Assembly (NCBI RefSeq): GCF_030373445.1
Contig: NZ_JAUCYU010000001.1
Location: 372,001-436,000 of the forward strand
Origin: Roseovarius sp.
GTDB taxonomy: Bacteria; Pseudomonadota; Alphaproteobacteria; Rhodobacterales; Rhodobacteraceae
Direction of reading: 5' to 3'
DNA length: 64,000 nucleotides
Part shown: positions 37,698 to 46,606 of the stretch, piece after piece
Layout of the letters: every line of letters starts with the position of its first letter
How positions within the stretch are numbered: position 1 is the stretch's first letter
Program-made: the position numbers and the translations under genes
The notes under the pieces: model-generated
Told to the model about the DNA's origin: nothing
What the model saw: the letters and a program-made list of their open reading frames with translations, nothing else
Databases searched by the model: none

Positions 37698-38533
37698 GCC
37701 ACGCCCCCAAGGAAATCCGCCGTGATCACCCCGTCACACACATGCGTGGTCGGCCCGGTCATCCAGACGCCGTCCTCGCGCCAGTCGATCCACAGCGTCC
37801 CGCCATCCAGGTCAACCTGCACCTTGCGCCCCGTCAGCCCCCGCCGTGCCGCCGCAACGGCCGCGGCGCAAGATGACGACCCCGACGCCAGCGTCAGCCC
37901 CGCACCCCGTTCCCACACCCGCATCCGCAGGTGATCGGGGCCGATGACACTCGCCACCTGCACATTGGTGCGCTCGGGGTACAACGGATGATGCTCATAG
38001 CGCGGCCCGAACTGCTCCAGCGGCACCGCCTCGGCGTTTTCCACGAAGAAAGTACAATGCGGGTTGCCCATGCCCGTGGCGGTCGGCCCCCCCTCGATCG
38101 GCAGTTCCAGCGTGTCCATCTCCTCGGCCAGCGGGATCTCCTGCCAGTCAAGCTGCGGCTGGCCCATGTTGACCGAGGTCAGCCCGTCGCCCGCATCGAC
38201 CGCGTACAGATCCCCCCGCGCCGTCACCAGGTGCAGCCGGTCCCGCCCCGTCTCGTCCATCAGGAACCGCGCAATGCACCGCGTCGCATTGCCACACGCC
38301 GCCGACAATGACCCGTCCGCGTTCCAGAACGTCAGCCGCGCATCCGCCCCGCCCTCGCCCGTCTCGATCAACGCCAGCTGGTCGAACCCGATCCCCGTCC
38401 GCCGGTTCCCCAGCGCCACGGCCAGCCCCGCCGACACGGCAATCCCCCGCGCACGCCCGTCGAGCACGACAAAGTCGTTCCCCAACCCGTGCATCTTCAT
38501 GAAGGGCAATCCGCTATGCTGATCCGTGCTCAT
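37694..38533 (-). CDS. dapF: diaminopimelate epimerase
   Basis: Converts LL- to meso-diaminopimelate for lysine and peptidoglycan synthesis, without a cofactor. 279 aa. The opening [17 protein letters not shown] is diagnostic. The two catalytic cysteines are Cys80 in [10 protein letters not shown] and Cys222 in [13 protein letters not shown], on mirror-image halves of the fold. It is translated just ahead of mtaB and its promoter lies upstream of 38533. tRNA-Lys follows on the other strand. Confidence 0.97.
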   Translation of the reverse strand: MSTDQHSGLPFMKMHGLGNDFVVLDGRARGIAVSAGLAVALGNRRTGIGFDQLALIETGEGGADARLTFWNADGSLSAACGNATRCIARFLMDETGRDRLHLVTARGDLYAVDAGDGLTSVNMGQPQLDWQEIPLAEEMDTLELPIEGGPTATGMGNPHCTFFVENAEAVPLEQFGPRYEHHPLYPERTNVQVASVIGPDHLRMRVWERGAGLTLASGSSSCAAAVAAARRGLTGRKVQVDLDGGTLWIDWREDGVWMTGPTTHVCDGVITADFLGGVA

Positions 38534-38639
38534 GCGCCGGCATATAACGGCCCGCCCGCAACGAATCCAGCGGGCGCGTGAAATTCCCCAAATTATGGGT
38601 TGACCGCCCCCCCGCCACTTTCTAGATAGGCCGCCTAGT

Positions 38640-38715
38640 GGGCCGTTAGCTCAGTTGGTAGAGCAACTGACTTTTAATCAGTGGGTCGCAGGTTCGAATC
38701 CTGCACGGCTCACCA
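38640..38715 (+). tRNA. tRNA-Lys (anticodon TTT)
   Basis: 76 bases with encoded CCA. Acceptor GGGCCGT pairs with ACGGCTC (one G-U pair). The anticodon arm is ACTGA-CTTTTAA-TCAGT with anticodon TTT, and the T-arm has GGTTCGAATCC. A small hairpin (GACGC-n6-GCGTC, 38724-38739) follows without a T run. The remaining bases to 38919 show nothing recognisable. Confidence 0.97.
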
Positions 38716-38919
38716 CTGTTACCGACGCTTCAAGGCGTCTGCCGATCCCCCGTATCGCCACAACCGCGTCCAGGCCGGTCCGACTCGCCAGGCGACGGCG
38801 CCGGCAGGCCGCGTGACCTCGCCCCGCGGTTTTCTGTCTCCGAATCGCGCTTTCTCCCGTAGGACCCTCCCGAGCTTGCCGAGACCCGGCGGCCCGGATA
38901 CGCCGACAGGAGGACCCCC

Positions 38920-39735
38920 ATGCACCTGCAAGACAAGACCGTCATCGTCACCGGCGGGGCAAGCGGCATCGGCGCGGCGATGGCCCGGCGCTTCGCGGCC
39001 GAGGGTGCGCGCGTCGTCGTGGCCGATCTCGAGGGTGACGCCGCCCGCACCGTGGCCGCGACCTTCGGCGGCCTCGGCCTTGCCTGCGATGTCACGAGGG
39101 AGGCCGACATCCAGGACCTCGTCCGCGACACCGAAGCCGCATTCGGCCCGGTCGACCTGTTCTGTTCCAATGCCGGGCTGGCCCTGGGCGAGCCCACCCA
39201 TGCCGCCTCGGCCAGCAACGCCGACTGGACCCGCGCCTGGGAGGTGCATGTCATGGCCCATGTCTATGCCGCCCGCGCGCTGCTCCCCGGCATGATCGAC
39301 CGCGGCACGGGCTACCTGCTGCAGATGGCCTCCGCCGCGGGCCTGCTGAACCAGATCGGCGACGCCGCCTATTCCGCCACCAAGCACGCCGCTGTCAGCT
39401 TCGCCGAATCCCTCGCCATCACCCATGGCCGCGACGGCATCCGGGTCTCGGTCATCTGCCCGCAATACGTGGCGACGCCCCTGCTCGGCTACGAGGATGC
39501 GGAAGCCGCCGCCGATCAGCCGGGCCTGCTCTCGCCCGCCGCCGTGGCCGACGCCGTCGTCGAGGGCATCGCCAGGGAAAGCTTCCTGATCCTGCCCCAT
39601 CCCGAGGTCGCCCGCTTCGTCGCCTTCAAATCCGCCGACCACGACAAGTGGCTCGAGGCGATGCGAAGCCTGCGCGGCCGGGTGCTGGACGAGCTCGGCA
39701 CGACCGCGCTGGGAAAGATGCACACCCTCCTCTGA
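38920..39735 (+). CDS. short-chain dehydrogenase/reductase
   Basis: 271-aa classical SDR. NAD(P)-binding TGGASGIGAAMARRF lies at residues 11-25. The acidic Asp in VVADLEGD after strand 2 suggests NAD preference. NAG is in CSNAGLALGE. The catalytic Ser is in MASAAG, and Tyr/Lys are in YSATKHA. The ribosome site is AGGAGG 6 bases upstream of the ATG. The substrate is unknown, and no co-transcribed gene identifies a pathway. Confidence 0.9.
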   Translation: MHLQDKTVIVTGGASGIGAAMARRFAAEGARVVVADLEGDAARTVAATFGGLGLACDVTREADIQDLVRDTEAAFGPVDLFCSNAGLALGEPTHAASASNADWTRAWEVHVMAHVYAARALLPGMIDRGTGYLLQMASAAGLLNQIGDAAYSATKHAAVSFAESLAITHGRDGIRVSVICPQYVATPLLGYEDAEAAADQPGLLSPAAVADAVVEGIARESFLILPHPEVARFVAFKSADHDKWLEAMRSLRGRVLDELGTTALGKMHTLL

Positions 39736-39884
39736 CCGGCCCGCACCCGCGACAATCTGCCTGCCTTTTCAACACCTTGCCGGCCGGACGAGAATCACGG
39801 GCCTGCTTCGGCGCACGCCTTTGCCGCAGATCGGCACGGCCGCCGCATCGAGGACGAAGACCGGGCTTTCCCTGGCGTCCGGGC

Positions 39885-40676
39885 TCAGCCCCGCCGCGCC
39901 CGCTCCAGGAAGGCCTGCAACATCCGCCCGAACGCCTCCGGCCGCTCCAGCAGGCCGAGATGCTTCACCTCCGGCACGATCTCCAGAACCGACCCTGCGA
40001 TCTCCCCCTGCATCGCACGCGCCATGCCCGGCGTGCTGCCGGTGTCGTTCTCCGACGTGGCGATCAGCGTCGGGCAGGTGATCGGCGGCTCCGGCGCGAT
40101 CAGCTCCGTCACCCCCCGCGCCAGCACCGCCCGCGCCCCGGCATAGCTCTGCGGGTCGCAGGACAGCACCTGCGCCCGAACGGCCTCGACCACCTCGCCA
40201 TGCGTCTCGCGGAATCCCTCGGTGAACCACCGCGCCAGCGCCGCGTCGATCGTCGCGCCCGGGCCACCCTGCGCGCTCTGGCCGGCGAAGGCCTCCATCT
40301 GCGCCTGCGCCTCCGGCGTCCGCTCATGCGGCGAATTCAGGATGGCCAGCGCCCGAACCCGCTCCGGCGCCGTCATCGCCAGCTTCCGGTTGATCATCCC
40401 GCCCAGCGAAAACCCGATCACCGTCGCGCTCTCGATCCTGGCGTGATCCATCAGCCCGCGAAGCTGCACCGCGTAGCGCTCCAGCGTCATTTCCTCCAGC
40501 GCCGGCCCGCTCTGCCCGTGGCCCGGCAGGTCGTATGACAGCACCCGGTGCTCCGCCGCCAGCAGGGGCAGGTATCCCGACCAGATCGCCCGGCTCAGCC
40601 CCAGCCCGTGGATCAGGACCACCGGCGCGCCATCCTCTGGCCCGTCAAGGTCGAACGCTATGCCACCATGTTCCAT
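39885..40676 (-). CDS. alpha/beta hydrolase
   Basis: 263-aa serine hydrolase resembling 3-oxoadipate enol-lactonases and related esterases. The oxyanion region is VLIHGLGLSRAIW. The nucleophile elbow is GFSLGG (Ser near residue 110), the acid is in LIATSENDTGS, and the His is in VPEVKHLGLLERP. The strand order is canonical. The PcaD role is possible, but no other protocatechuate genes are nearby. A strong terminator separates it from the upstream LuxI-like gene. Confidence 0.88.
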   Translation of the reverse strand: MEHGGIAFDLDGPEDGAPVVLIHGLGLSRAIWSGYLPLLAAEHRVLSYDLPGHGQSGPALEEMTLERYAVQLRGLMDHARIESATVIGFSLGGMINRKLAMTAPERVRALAILNSPHERTPEAQAQMEAFAGQSAQGGPGATIDAALARWFTEGFRETHGEVVEAVRAQVLSCDPQSYAGARAVLARGVTELIAPEPPITCPTLIATSENDTGSTPGMARAMQGEIAGSVLEIVPEVKHLGLLERPEAFGRMLQAFLERARRG

Positions 40677-40740
40677 GTCGTCCCCGCCCCTTCACGCTCC
40701 CGCCGGCTCGCCTGCCTTACAACCCGGCCCGGCACCTGTC

Positions 40741-40770
40741 AAAAGGCCCGCCGTCACAAGACGGCGGGCC
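40741..40770 (-). terminator. intrinsic terminator of the LuxI-family gene
   Basis: Arms GGCCCGCCGT / ACGGCGGGCC (10 bp) with a 6-base loop. On the minus strand the stem is followed by TTTT, 29 bases after the stop at 40799. Confidence 0.9.
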
Positions 40771-40798
40771 CTTGTTCGAACCTGGAAGACAAACGGGG

Positions 40799-41563
40799 CT
40801 ACCCCTCGTTGGTCAGCCCCTCGACCAGCGCGCGCACGTTCATCATCGCGGCCTGCGTGCGGTCCCCGTCGATCTCCATCCGCGGGCCGATGGGCAGGGC
40901 GCTCATCCCGATCCGCGCCATCCAGCGCTGGAAGACCGCCGGCACGATGCCGATCACCTGCGTCGCCCCCACCTCGACGGCCGACCGCGCCATCGACAGA
41001 AGCAGCGTCTTCTGCAACAGCGACCGCCGGCTCGCCGGCTGCCCGTCCGACACGAAAAGCCGGGCGGCCTCCCATATCTTGTCCGACACCGGGGCGCGGT
41101 AATGCAGCACCGTCGCGGGAATATCCTTCAACAGCCCCCGCTGGGCATCCCGCAGCATGTAGCTGTAGATCCCGCACTGCGCCGTCGACGGCGTCAGCCT
41201 GATGCCCGCCAGCACCTCGCCGAACTCGTGCACCACGATCCAGCGGCTCAGCGGCGTGTCGTACTGGTCGAACTCCATACCCTCGGTCGAGGGCAGGTCC
41301 CACCCCTTGCCATCGATGAACACCCGCTTCCGGGCCTTCAGGAACTCGGCATACAACTCGCCATGCTGGTGGAAATTGCTCACCGACAGGGTCGTCGCCC
41401 GAAGCGTCGGCGGCTTGGCAAAATTGGCCCGCCCCGCCTGTTCCGAGACAGGGGGCGGTTCGGCATCGCTGTGCCATACCATTTGCCGGCCGCCAGCCGG
41501 CTCAAGCTCAGGGAAAACGCGTTTCGCGCGTCCCTGCAAATTGGTTACAGATTGATAGCCCAC
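40799..41563 (-). CDS. LuxI-family acyl-homoserine-lactone synthase-like protein
   Basis: 254 aa. The LuxI invariant pattern is present in the right order and spacing: Arg78-x3-Phe82-x5-Trp88-x8-Glu97-x-Asp99-x2-Asp102, then Arg122, and Glu165-x2-Arg168 in WEAARLF. These residues build the S-adenosylmethionine/acyl-ACP site, so an acyl-homoserine-lactone-type signal is the family expectation. The start is GTG with GAGG 11 bases upstream; an ATG at 41482 would shorten it by 27 residues. Either way about 25-50 residues precede the conserved core, longer than LuxI. No luxR gene is in the window. A sensor kinase is divergent, 162 bases away. Confidence 0.82.
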   Translation of the reverse strand: MGYQSVTNLQGRAKRVFPELEPAGGRQMVWHSDAEPPPVSEQAGRANFAKPPTLRATTLSVSNFHQHGELYAEFLKARKRVFIDGKGWDLPSTEGMEFDQYDTPLSRWIVVHEFGEVLAGIRLTPSTAQCGIYSYMLRDAQRGLLKDIPATVLHYRAPVSDKIWEAARLFVSDGQPASRRSLLQKTLLLSMARSAVEVGATQVIGIVPAVFQRWMARIGMSALPIGPRMEIDGDRTQAAMMNVRALVEGLTNEG

Positions 41564-41725
41564 CTTATTACTGCCTCAGAGCTGCGAGATTTTCTTATTT
41601 TCGCCTACTTTAGGCCGTGAAGCCCGGATATTACCCTCCTGAAACCACACTCCCCGTCGATACAGCCAAAGTTGTGCCATTATTGCCCGTTAACGCTTTG
41701 GTTGCAACTGATTTGGCTAGGAAAA
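41564..41725. promoter_or_regulatory. divergent promoter region, LuxI-like gene and histidine kinase
   Basis: 162 bases, markedly more AT-rich than the surroundings. It contains GTTAAC (41689-41694), the palindrome GTTGCAAC, and the dyad CCAAAG-n24-CTTTGG. No convincing lux box (20-bp dyad) is visible. Confidence 0.55.
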
Positions 41726-43132
41726 ATGACCCCAGGACTTGAAGCGATACGATCCTCCATTGCAGGACCGGCGGACATCGTTTCCCTGAAGCGGCGCTTG
41801 CGGGATTATTCAGCCGTCGGCCGTCAGCTTTTTCTTCAGCGAATCATAATCTACAGTGCCGCGATTTTGCTAGCCGGGTATTATTACGACGCTTCGACAG
41901 CGTTGTTTTTCTACGCCATGGTCTGGCTTGGCGAGGCGTTCGATGGTCACGTGTTCAACCAGGTCCTGCGCTGGCGCGACCGCGACTGGGCCAAGGCCCG
42001 GCATTTCGTGCGGATGATCAATGTCGGCACGCTGTTCAGCGCCACGGTCATTGCCTTCTTCTCGATCTCGCTCGCCGCCCAGCAGGGGCATTCGATGCAC
42101 TTCCTGGCGCTCTTCATGCTGTTCTCGGCATCGATCTTCGCCTGCATCAACAACCACCAGATCCTGTCGGCGCTGATGATACGGTTGTCGGTCTACTTCG
42201 TCGCGCTGCTCTACATCCCGATCCGCGACCTCGTGGCCGTCAAGCCCGAGCTGACCTCGCCGCTCTGGCTCCAGTTCTTCACCGTGCTCTTCGTGCTGTC
42301 CTTCATCATCGAATGCAGCCGGAACTTCCTCGTCGGCTACGTCAAGAACCTGCGCTACATCAACGCGCTGGTCGCCGAGCATGAAAAGACCAAGGCCGCC
42401 TACAACGCCAAGCAGGAATTCCTCGCCACCGTCAGCCACGAGCTGCGCACGCCGCTGACCGCCATCAAGGGCTCGCTCCAGCTGATCAACTCGGGCGCGC
42501 TCGGCACCGTGCCGCCGAAGATGCAGCACCTCTTCAACATGGCCAGCAGCAACAGCGAAAGCCTCGCCAACCTCGTCAACGACCTGCTCGACCTGCAGCG
42601 CGCCGAGACCGGCAAGCTCGAGCTTCACGTCGAACCGATCGAGCTCGGCGCCGTGGCCGCCGCCACGGTCGACCGCACCCGGCCCTATGCGGCACGCTTC
42701 GACGTGACCCTGCACATGGAGCCGCCCAAGCGCGAATACTGGGTCAACGCCGACCGCCATCGCCTCGAACAGGTGCTGGTCAACATGCTCTCCAACGCCG
42801 CCAAGTTCTCCGAAACCGGTGGCCGGGTCGAGATCAGCCTCTACGCCCATGACGACCAGATCAGCCTTGCCGTGAAGGATTACGGCATCGGCATCCCCAA
42901 GGACGCCTCCGACAAGGTCTTCGAACAGTTCAGCCAGGTGAACTCTTCCGACATCCGGCGCCATGGCGGCACCGGGCTCGGCATGAACATCTCGCGCCAC
43001 ATCATGCAGGCCCATGGCGGCCAGATCGACTTCGAAAGCGTCGAGGGCGTCGGCTCGACCTTCTACGTCACCCTCGCCGAGGACAAGACGATCCGGCCCC
43101 AGCCCATCCCCGACATGCGCAAATCCGCCTGA
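41726..43132 (+). CDS. orphan membrane sensor histidine kinase
   Basis: 468-aa HisKA-type sensor. The ATG at 41726 is chosen for AGGAAAA immediately upstream. Six hydrophobic helices lie at about residues 40-54, 58-72, 99-117, 126-140, 146-166 and 181-196 and form an integral sensor domain with almost no periplasmic loop, suggesting a membrane or lipophilic cue. A short coiled linker leads to the DHp helix with phospho-acceptor His238 (ATVSHELRTPL). The ATPase domain has N box NMLSNAAKFS, G1 DYGIGIP and G2 GGTGLGMNIS. No response regulator gene adjoins. It is divergent from the LuxI-family gene. Confidence 0.93.
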   Translation: MTPGLEAIRSSIAGPADIVSLKRRLRDYSAVGRQLFLQRIIIYSAAILLAGYYYDASTALFFYAMVWLGEAFDGHVFNQVLRWRDRDWAKARHFVRMINVGTLFSATVIAFFSISLAAQQGHSMHFLALFMLFSASIFACINNHQILSALMIRLSVYFVALLYIPIRDLVAVKPELTSPLWLQFFTVLFVLSFIIECSRNFLVGYVKNLRYINALVAEHEKTKAAYNAKQEFLATVSHELRTPLTAIKGSLQLINSGALGTVPPKMQHLFNMASSNSESLANLVNDLLDLQRAETGKLELHVEPIELGAVAAATVDRTRPYAARFDVTLHMEPPKREYWVNADRHRLEQVLVNMLSNAAKFSETGGRVEISLYAHDDQISLAVKDYGIGIPKDASDKVFEQFSQVNSSDIRRHGGTGLGMNISRHIMQAHGGQIDFESVEGVGSTFYVTLAEDKTIRPQPIPDMRKSA

Positions 43133-43212
43133 CACGGGCATTGCATCGGCCCCCGGCATGCGCTCAGATACCCTGACCCGGCGCCGACCCCGCGCCGGTC
43201 AAGGGAGGACGC

Positions 43213-44358
43213 ATGACACAACACCTGTTCCTGACAGAGGAACACGAAATGCTGCGCGACCAGCTGCGCCGCTTCGTGGCCGAGAAGGTGCAACCCCACG
43301 CCGACCAATGGGAGGTTGACGGCGCCGTCCCCCGCGACGTGCTCCGCGAAATGGGCGCGCTCGGCTTCCTCGGCATCCGCTACCCCGAGGAATACGGCGG
43401 CTCGGCGATGGACACCCGCGCCACCGCCGTCCTGGCCGAGGAACTCGGCCGCTCCACCTACGCCGGCTTCGCCATCACCGTGCTGGTCCATACCGACATG
43501 GCCTCCGTCCACCTCTTCAACGCGGGCTCCGACGCCCAGAAGGCCGCCCACATGCCGGGCATCATCTCGGGCGACACCATCACCGCCGTCGGCGTCACCG
43601 AACCCGACGCCGGCTCCGACGTGAAGGGCATCCGCACCACCGCCCGCCGCGACGGCGACGATTTCATCCTCAACGGCGCCAAGATGTTCATCACCAACGG
43701 CGTCCACGCCAACCTCTACTGCGTCGCCGCCAAGACCGATGCGCAAGGCCCCGCCAGCCAGTCGGTCACCATGTTCCTCGTCGAGAAAGGCACCCCCGGC
43801 TTCACCGTCTCCCGCGCCCTCGACAAGCATGGCTGGCGCTCCTCCGACACGGCGGAACTCGCCTTCGACAATTGCCGCATCCCCGCCGAGAATATGCTCG
43901 GCGAGGAAGGCCGCGGCTTCTACTCGATCATGAAGAATTTCCAGAACGAGCGTATCGTCCTCGGCGCCATGGCCATGGGCGAAGCCCAGGCCGCCCTCGA
44001 CCTCACCCTCGACTACGTGAAGAACCGCAAGGCCTTCGGCGCCCCCCTCTGGGACAAGCAGGCCATCCGCCAGCGCCTCGCCATGCTCGCCGCCCGCGTC
44101 GCCGCCGCCCGCCAATTCGTCTACGCCACCGCCGCCCGTGACGCGAATGGCGAGGAGGTCACGCGCGAGGTCTCGATGATCAAGGCGTTGTGCGGTGAAC
44201 TGGTCAACGAAGTGATGTATGATTGCCTGCAATTCCACGGCGGCTTCGGCTACATGCGCGAAGCCACCATAGAACGAATGACCCGCGACGCCCGCGTTCA
44301 GGCAATCGGCGGCGGCGCGACCGAAGTGATGCTCGAGGAAGTGGCCAAGCGGCTCTGA
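43213..44358 (+). CDS. acyl-CoA dehydrogenase
   Basis: 381-aa FAD enzyme that introduces a 2,3-double bond in an acyl-CoA and passes electrons to ETF. The FAD/substrate loop AVGVTEPDAGSDVKGIRTTA lies near residue 130. The C-terminal signature is LQFHGGFGYMREATIERMTRDAR, and its Glu is in the position of the usual base in short-chain enzymes. GGGAGGA precedes the ATG. It lies upstream of paaA in the same direction but is separated by a 137-base gap with its own operator, so it may be a separate unit. Substrate chain length cannot be inferred. Confidence 0.92.
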   Translation: MTQHLFLTEEHEMLRDQLRRFVAEKVQPHADQWEVDGAVPRDVLREMGALGFLGIRYPEEYGGSAMDTRATAVLAEELGRSTYAGFAITVLVHTDMASVHLFNAGSDAQKAAHMPGIISGDTITAVGVTEPDAGSDVKGIRTTARRDGDDFILNGAKMFITNGVHANLYCVAAKTDAQGPASQSVTMFLVEKGTPGFTVSRALDKHGWRSSDTAELAFDNCRIPAENMLGEEGRGFYSIMKNFQNERIVLGAMAMGEAQAALDLTLDYVKNRKAFGAPLWDKQAIRQRLAMLAARVAAARQFVYATAARDANGEEVTREVSMIKALCGELVNEVMYDCLQFHGGFGYMREATIERMTRDARVQAIGGGATEVMLEEVAKRL

Positions 44359-44447
44359 CCGGTGCGGCCTGAACTGTTACAGGATTCTGCCGGAACGGCA
44401 CAATCCGTAACATTTCCCTTGAAGCGAATCGATGATTGCCCTACTTC

Positions 44448-44459
44448 GACCGCACGGTC
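44448..44459. promoter_or_regulatory. candidate operator of the paa operon
   Basis: GACCG-CA-CGGTC, a perfect 5-bp-arm dyad followed by GGTTAA, 36 bases ahead of the paaA ATG. This size and shape fits TetR-type PaaR operators of phenylacetate genes. The regulator gene is not in the window. Confidence 0.5.
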
Positions 44460-44495
44460 GGTTAATTCAGCGCGACGAACGGGAGGACCGAACTC

Positions 44496-45488
44496 ATGTA
44501 TGCACAGATGGTCAAGAGCACCGGCAAAGGCGTCACTCCGCGCGAGGAGATGTCGGACGAGGAACGCGCCTTCCAGGACCGCGTCGATGCCGACATCAAG
44601 ATCGAACCCCGCGACTGGATGCCCGAGGGCTACCGCAAGACCCTGATCCGCCAGATCGGCCAGCACGCCCATTCCGAGATCGTCGGCCAATTGCCCGAGG
44701 GCAACTGGATCACCCGCGCCCCCACGCTGGAACGCAAGATGATCCTCCTGGCCAAGGTGCAGGACGAGGCCGGCCACGGCCTCTACCTCTACGCCGCCGC
44801 CGAAACACTCGGCATCACCCGCGACGACATGACCGAACAGCTCCTGTCGGGGAAGATGAAATACTCCTCGATCTTCAACTACCCCACCCTCACCTGGGCC
44901 GACATGGGCGCGGTGGGCTGGCTGGTCGACGGCGCCGCCATCATGAACCAGGTCCCGCTGCAGCGCACCTCCTACGGCCCCTATTCCCGCGCGATGATCC
45001 GCATCTGCAAGGAGGAAAGCTTCCACCAGCGGCAGGGCTACGACATCATGATGAAGATGGCGCAAGGCTCCGAGGCCCAAAAACGCATGGCCCAGGATGC
45101 GCTCAACCGCTTCTGGTACCCCTCGCTGATGATGTTCGGGCCCTCCGACGCTGAAAGCGTCCACTCGGCCCAGTCGATGGCGTGGAAGATCAAGATGAAC
45201 ACCAATGACGAGCTGCGCCAGAAATTCGTCGACCAGACCGTGCCACAGGCCGAATTCCTCGGCCTCACCGTTCCCGACGAGAACCTCAAGTGGAACGAGG
45301 ATCGCGGCCATTACGACTTCTCCCAGCCCGACTGGGACGAGTTCTTCAACGTCCTCAAGGGCAACGGCCCCTGCAACGCCGAGCGCCTGTCCGCCCGCCA
45401 GAAAGCCTGGGACGAGGGGCAATGGGTCCGCGACGGCCTGCTCGCCCACGCCCGCAAATCCGCCGCCCGCAAGGTCGCAGCGGAATAG
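44496..45488 (+). CDS. paaA: phenylacetyl-CoA 1,2-epoxidase catalytic subunit
   Basis: Di-iron subunit of the multicomponent oxygenase that epoxidises phenylacetyl-CoA, the first ring-attacking step of aerobic phenylacetate degradation. 330 aa. Ferritin-like helices carry the metal ligands: E-x2-H in [11 protein letters not shown] and the second pair in [11 protein letters not shown]. The ribosome site is GGGAGG. It is first in the paaABCDE order and likely controlled by the dyad at 44448. Confidence 0.96.
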   Translation: MYAQMVKSTGKGVTPREEMSDEERAFQDRVDADIKIEPRDWMPEGYRKTLIRQIGQHAHSEIVGQLPEGNWITRAPTLERKMILLAKVQDEAGHGLYLYAAAETLGITRDDMTEQLLSGKMKYSSIFNYPTLTWADMGAVGWLVDGAAIMNQVPLQRTSYGPYSRAMIRICKEESFHQRQGYDIMMKMAQGSEAQKRMAQDALNRFWYPSLMMFGPSDAESVHSAQSMAWKIKMNTNDELRQKFVDQTVPQAEFLGLTVPDENLKWNEDRGHYDFSQPDWDEFFNVLKGNGPCNAERLSARQKAWDEGQWVRDGLLAHARKSAARKVAAE

Positions 45489-45500
45489 GAGACCACGCAC

Positions 45501-45839
45501 ATGAGTTCCGTCACCCCCGGCGAACTGCCCGACAGCGAGGGCAAAGGCAAATCCCCCCGCCACGAATGGCCCCTGTGGGAGGTGTTCATCCGCGGCCAGC
45601 ACGGCCTGAACCACCGGCACGTGGGCTCCCTCCACGCGCCCGACGCCGAGATGGCCATCAAGAACGCCCGCGACGTCTATACCCGCCGCAACGAGGGCGT
45701 CTCGATCTGGGTCGTGGAAAGCCGCCACATCTCGGCCACCGCGCCGGGCGAGAAGGGCCCGCTCTTCGAGCCCTCCGAAAGCAAGATCTACCGCCACCCG
45801 ACCTTCTACGACATTCCCGACGACGTGGGGCACATGTAA
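45501..45839 (+). CDS. paaB: phenylacetyl-CoA epoxidase subunit B
   Basis: Small structural/regulatory subunit of the epoxidase. 112 aa, slightly longer than the ~95 aa usual because of a charged N-terminal tail (TPGELPDSEGKGKSPRHEW). The core WEVFIRGQHGLNHRHVGSLH and the segment SIWVVESRHI match PaaB. It begins 12 bases after paaA and its stop overlaps the paaC start by one base, which keeps subunits in register. Confidence 0.95.
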   Translation: MSSVTPGELPDSEGKGKSPRHEWPLWEVFIRGQHGLNHRHVGSLHAPDAEMAIKNARDVYTRRNEGVSIWVVESRHISATAPGEKGPLFEPSESKIYRHPTFYDIPDDVGHM

Positions 45840-46606
45840 TGGCCGATATCGACCAGACCGCGCTGCTGCAATTCCTGCTGCGGATGGGGGACAACACCCT
45901 CATCCTCGGCCACCGCGTGTCGGAATGGTGCGGCAAGGCCCCCGTGCTGGAAGAGGATATCGCGCTCGCCAACACCGCGCTCGACCTGATCGGCCAGACC
46001 CAGCTCTGGCTCGGCTACGCGGCCGAGGTGCAGGGGGAAGGCAAGTCGGCCGACGATCTCGCCTTCCTCCGCGACGCGTGGGATTTCCGCAATGTCCTGC
46101 TGGTCGAACTCCCCAACGGCGATTTCGGCCAGACCCTCATGCGGCAATTCTTCTTCGACGCGTGGTCGTCGATCCTCATGCCGCGCCTCGCCAACTCCGC
46201 CGATCCCCGCATCGCCGAGATCGCCGAGAAGGCCACCAAGGAGGTGGCCTACCACGTCGAACGCTCCGCCGACACGGTCGTGGGCCTCGGCGACGGCACC
46301 GAGGAAAGCCACACCCGCATGCAGGCCGCCCTCGACTACCTCTACCCTTACGTGGGCGAATTCTTCCTCTCGGATGAAGGCGACGCCGCCCTGGCCGCCG
46401 CCGGCATCGCCCCCGACCCGGCCAGCCTGCGCTCCGAATACGACACCTTCGTCGAGCGCGTCATGGCCCGCGCCACCCTCACCCTGCCCGAAGACCGCTT
46501 CGCCCATTCCGGCGGCCGCAACGGCCGGATGCATACCGAGCACCTGGGCCACATCCTGACCCAGATGCAGTGGCTCCAGCGCGCCTACCCGGGCAACACA
46601 TGGTGA
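45839..46606 (+). CDS. paaC: phenylacetyl-CoA epoxidase structural subunit C
   Basis: Ferritin-like partner of PaaA that lacks a full metal site and stabilises the PaaAC heterodimer. 255 aa. The family is recognised from LLRMGDNTLILGHRVSEW, DLIGQTQLWLGYAAE and RNVLLVELPNGDFGQTL near the N-terminus and the tail EHLGHILTQMQWLQRAYPG. The ATG shares a base with the paaB stop (TAATG). Confidence 0.95.
   Translation: MADIDQTALLQFLLRMGDNTLILGHRVSEWCGKAPVLEEDIALANTALDLIGQTQLWLGYAAEVQGEGKSADDLAFLRDAWDFRNVLLVELPNGDFGQTLMRQFFFDAWSSILMPRLANSADPRIAEIAEKATKEVAYHVERSADTVVGLGDGTEESHTRMQAALDYLYPYVGEFFLSDEGDAALAAAGIAPDPASLRSEYDTFVERVMARATLTLPEDRFAHSGGRNGRMHTEHLGHILTQMQWLQRAYPGNTW

Noticed and set aside
38640-38919. 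Integrative element attachment site at tRNA-Lys
   Set aside because: No integrase or direct repeat of the tRNA 3' end is found nearby; the flanking genes are ordinary.
40799-41563. Generic GNAT acetyltransferase
   Set aside because: The R-x3-F-x5-W-x8-E-x-D-x2-D spacing and the later E-x2-R are specific to the LuxI family.
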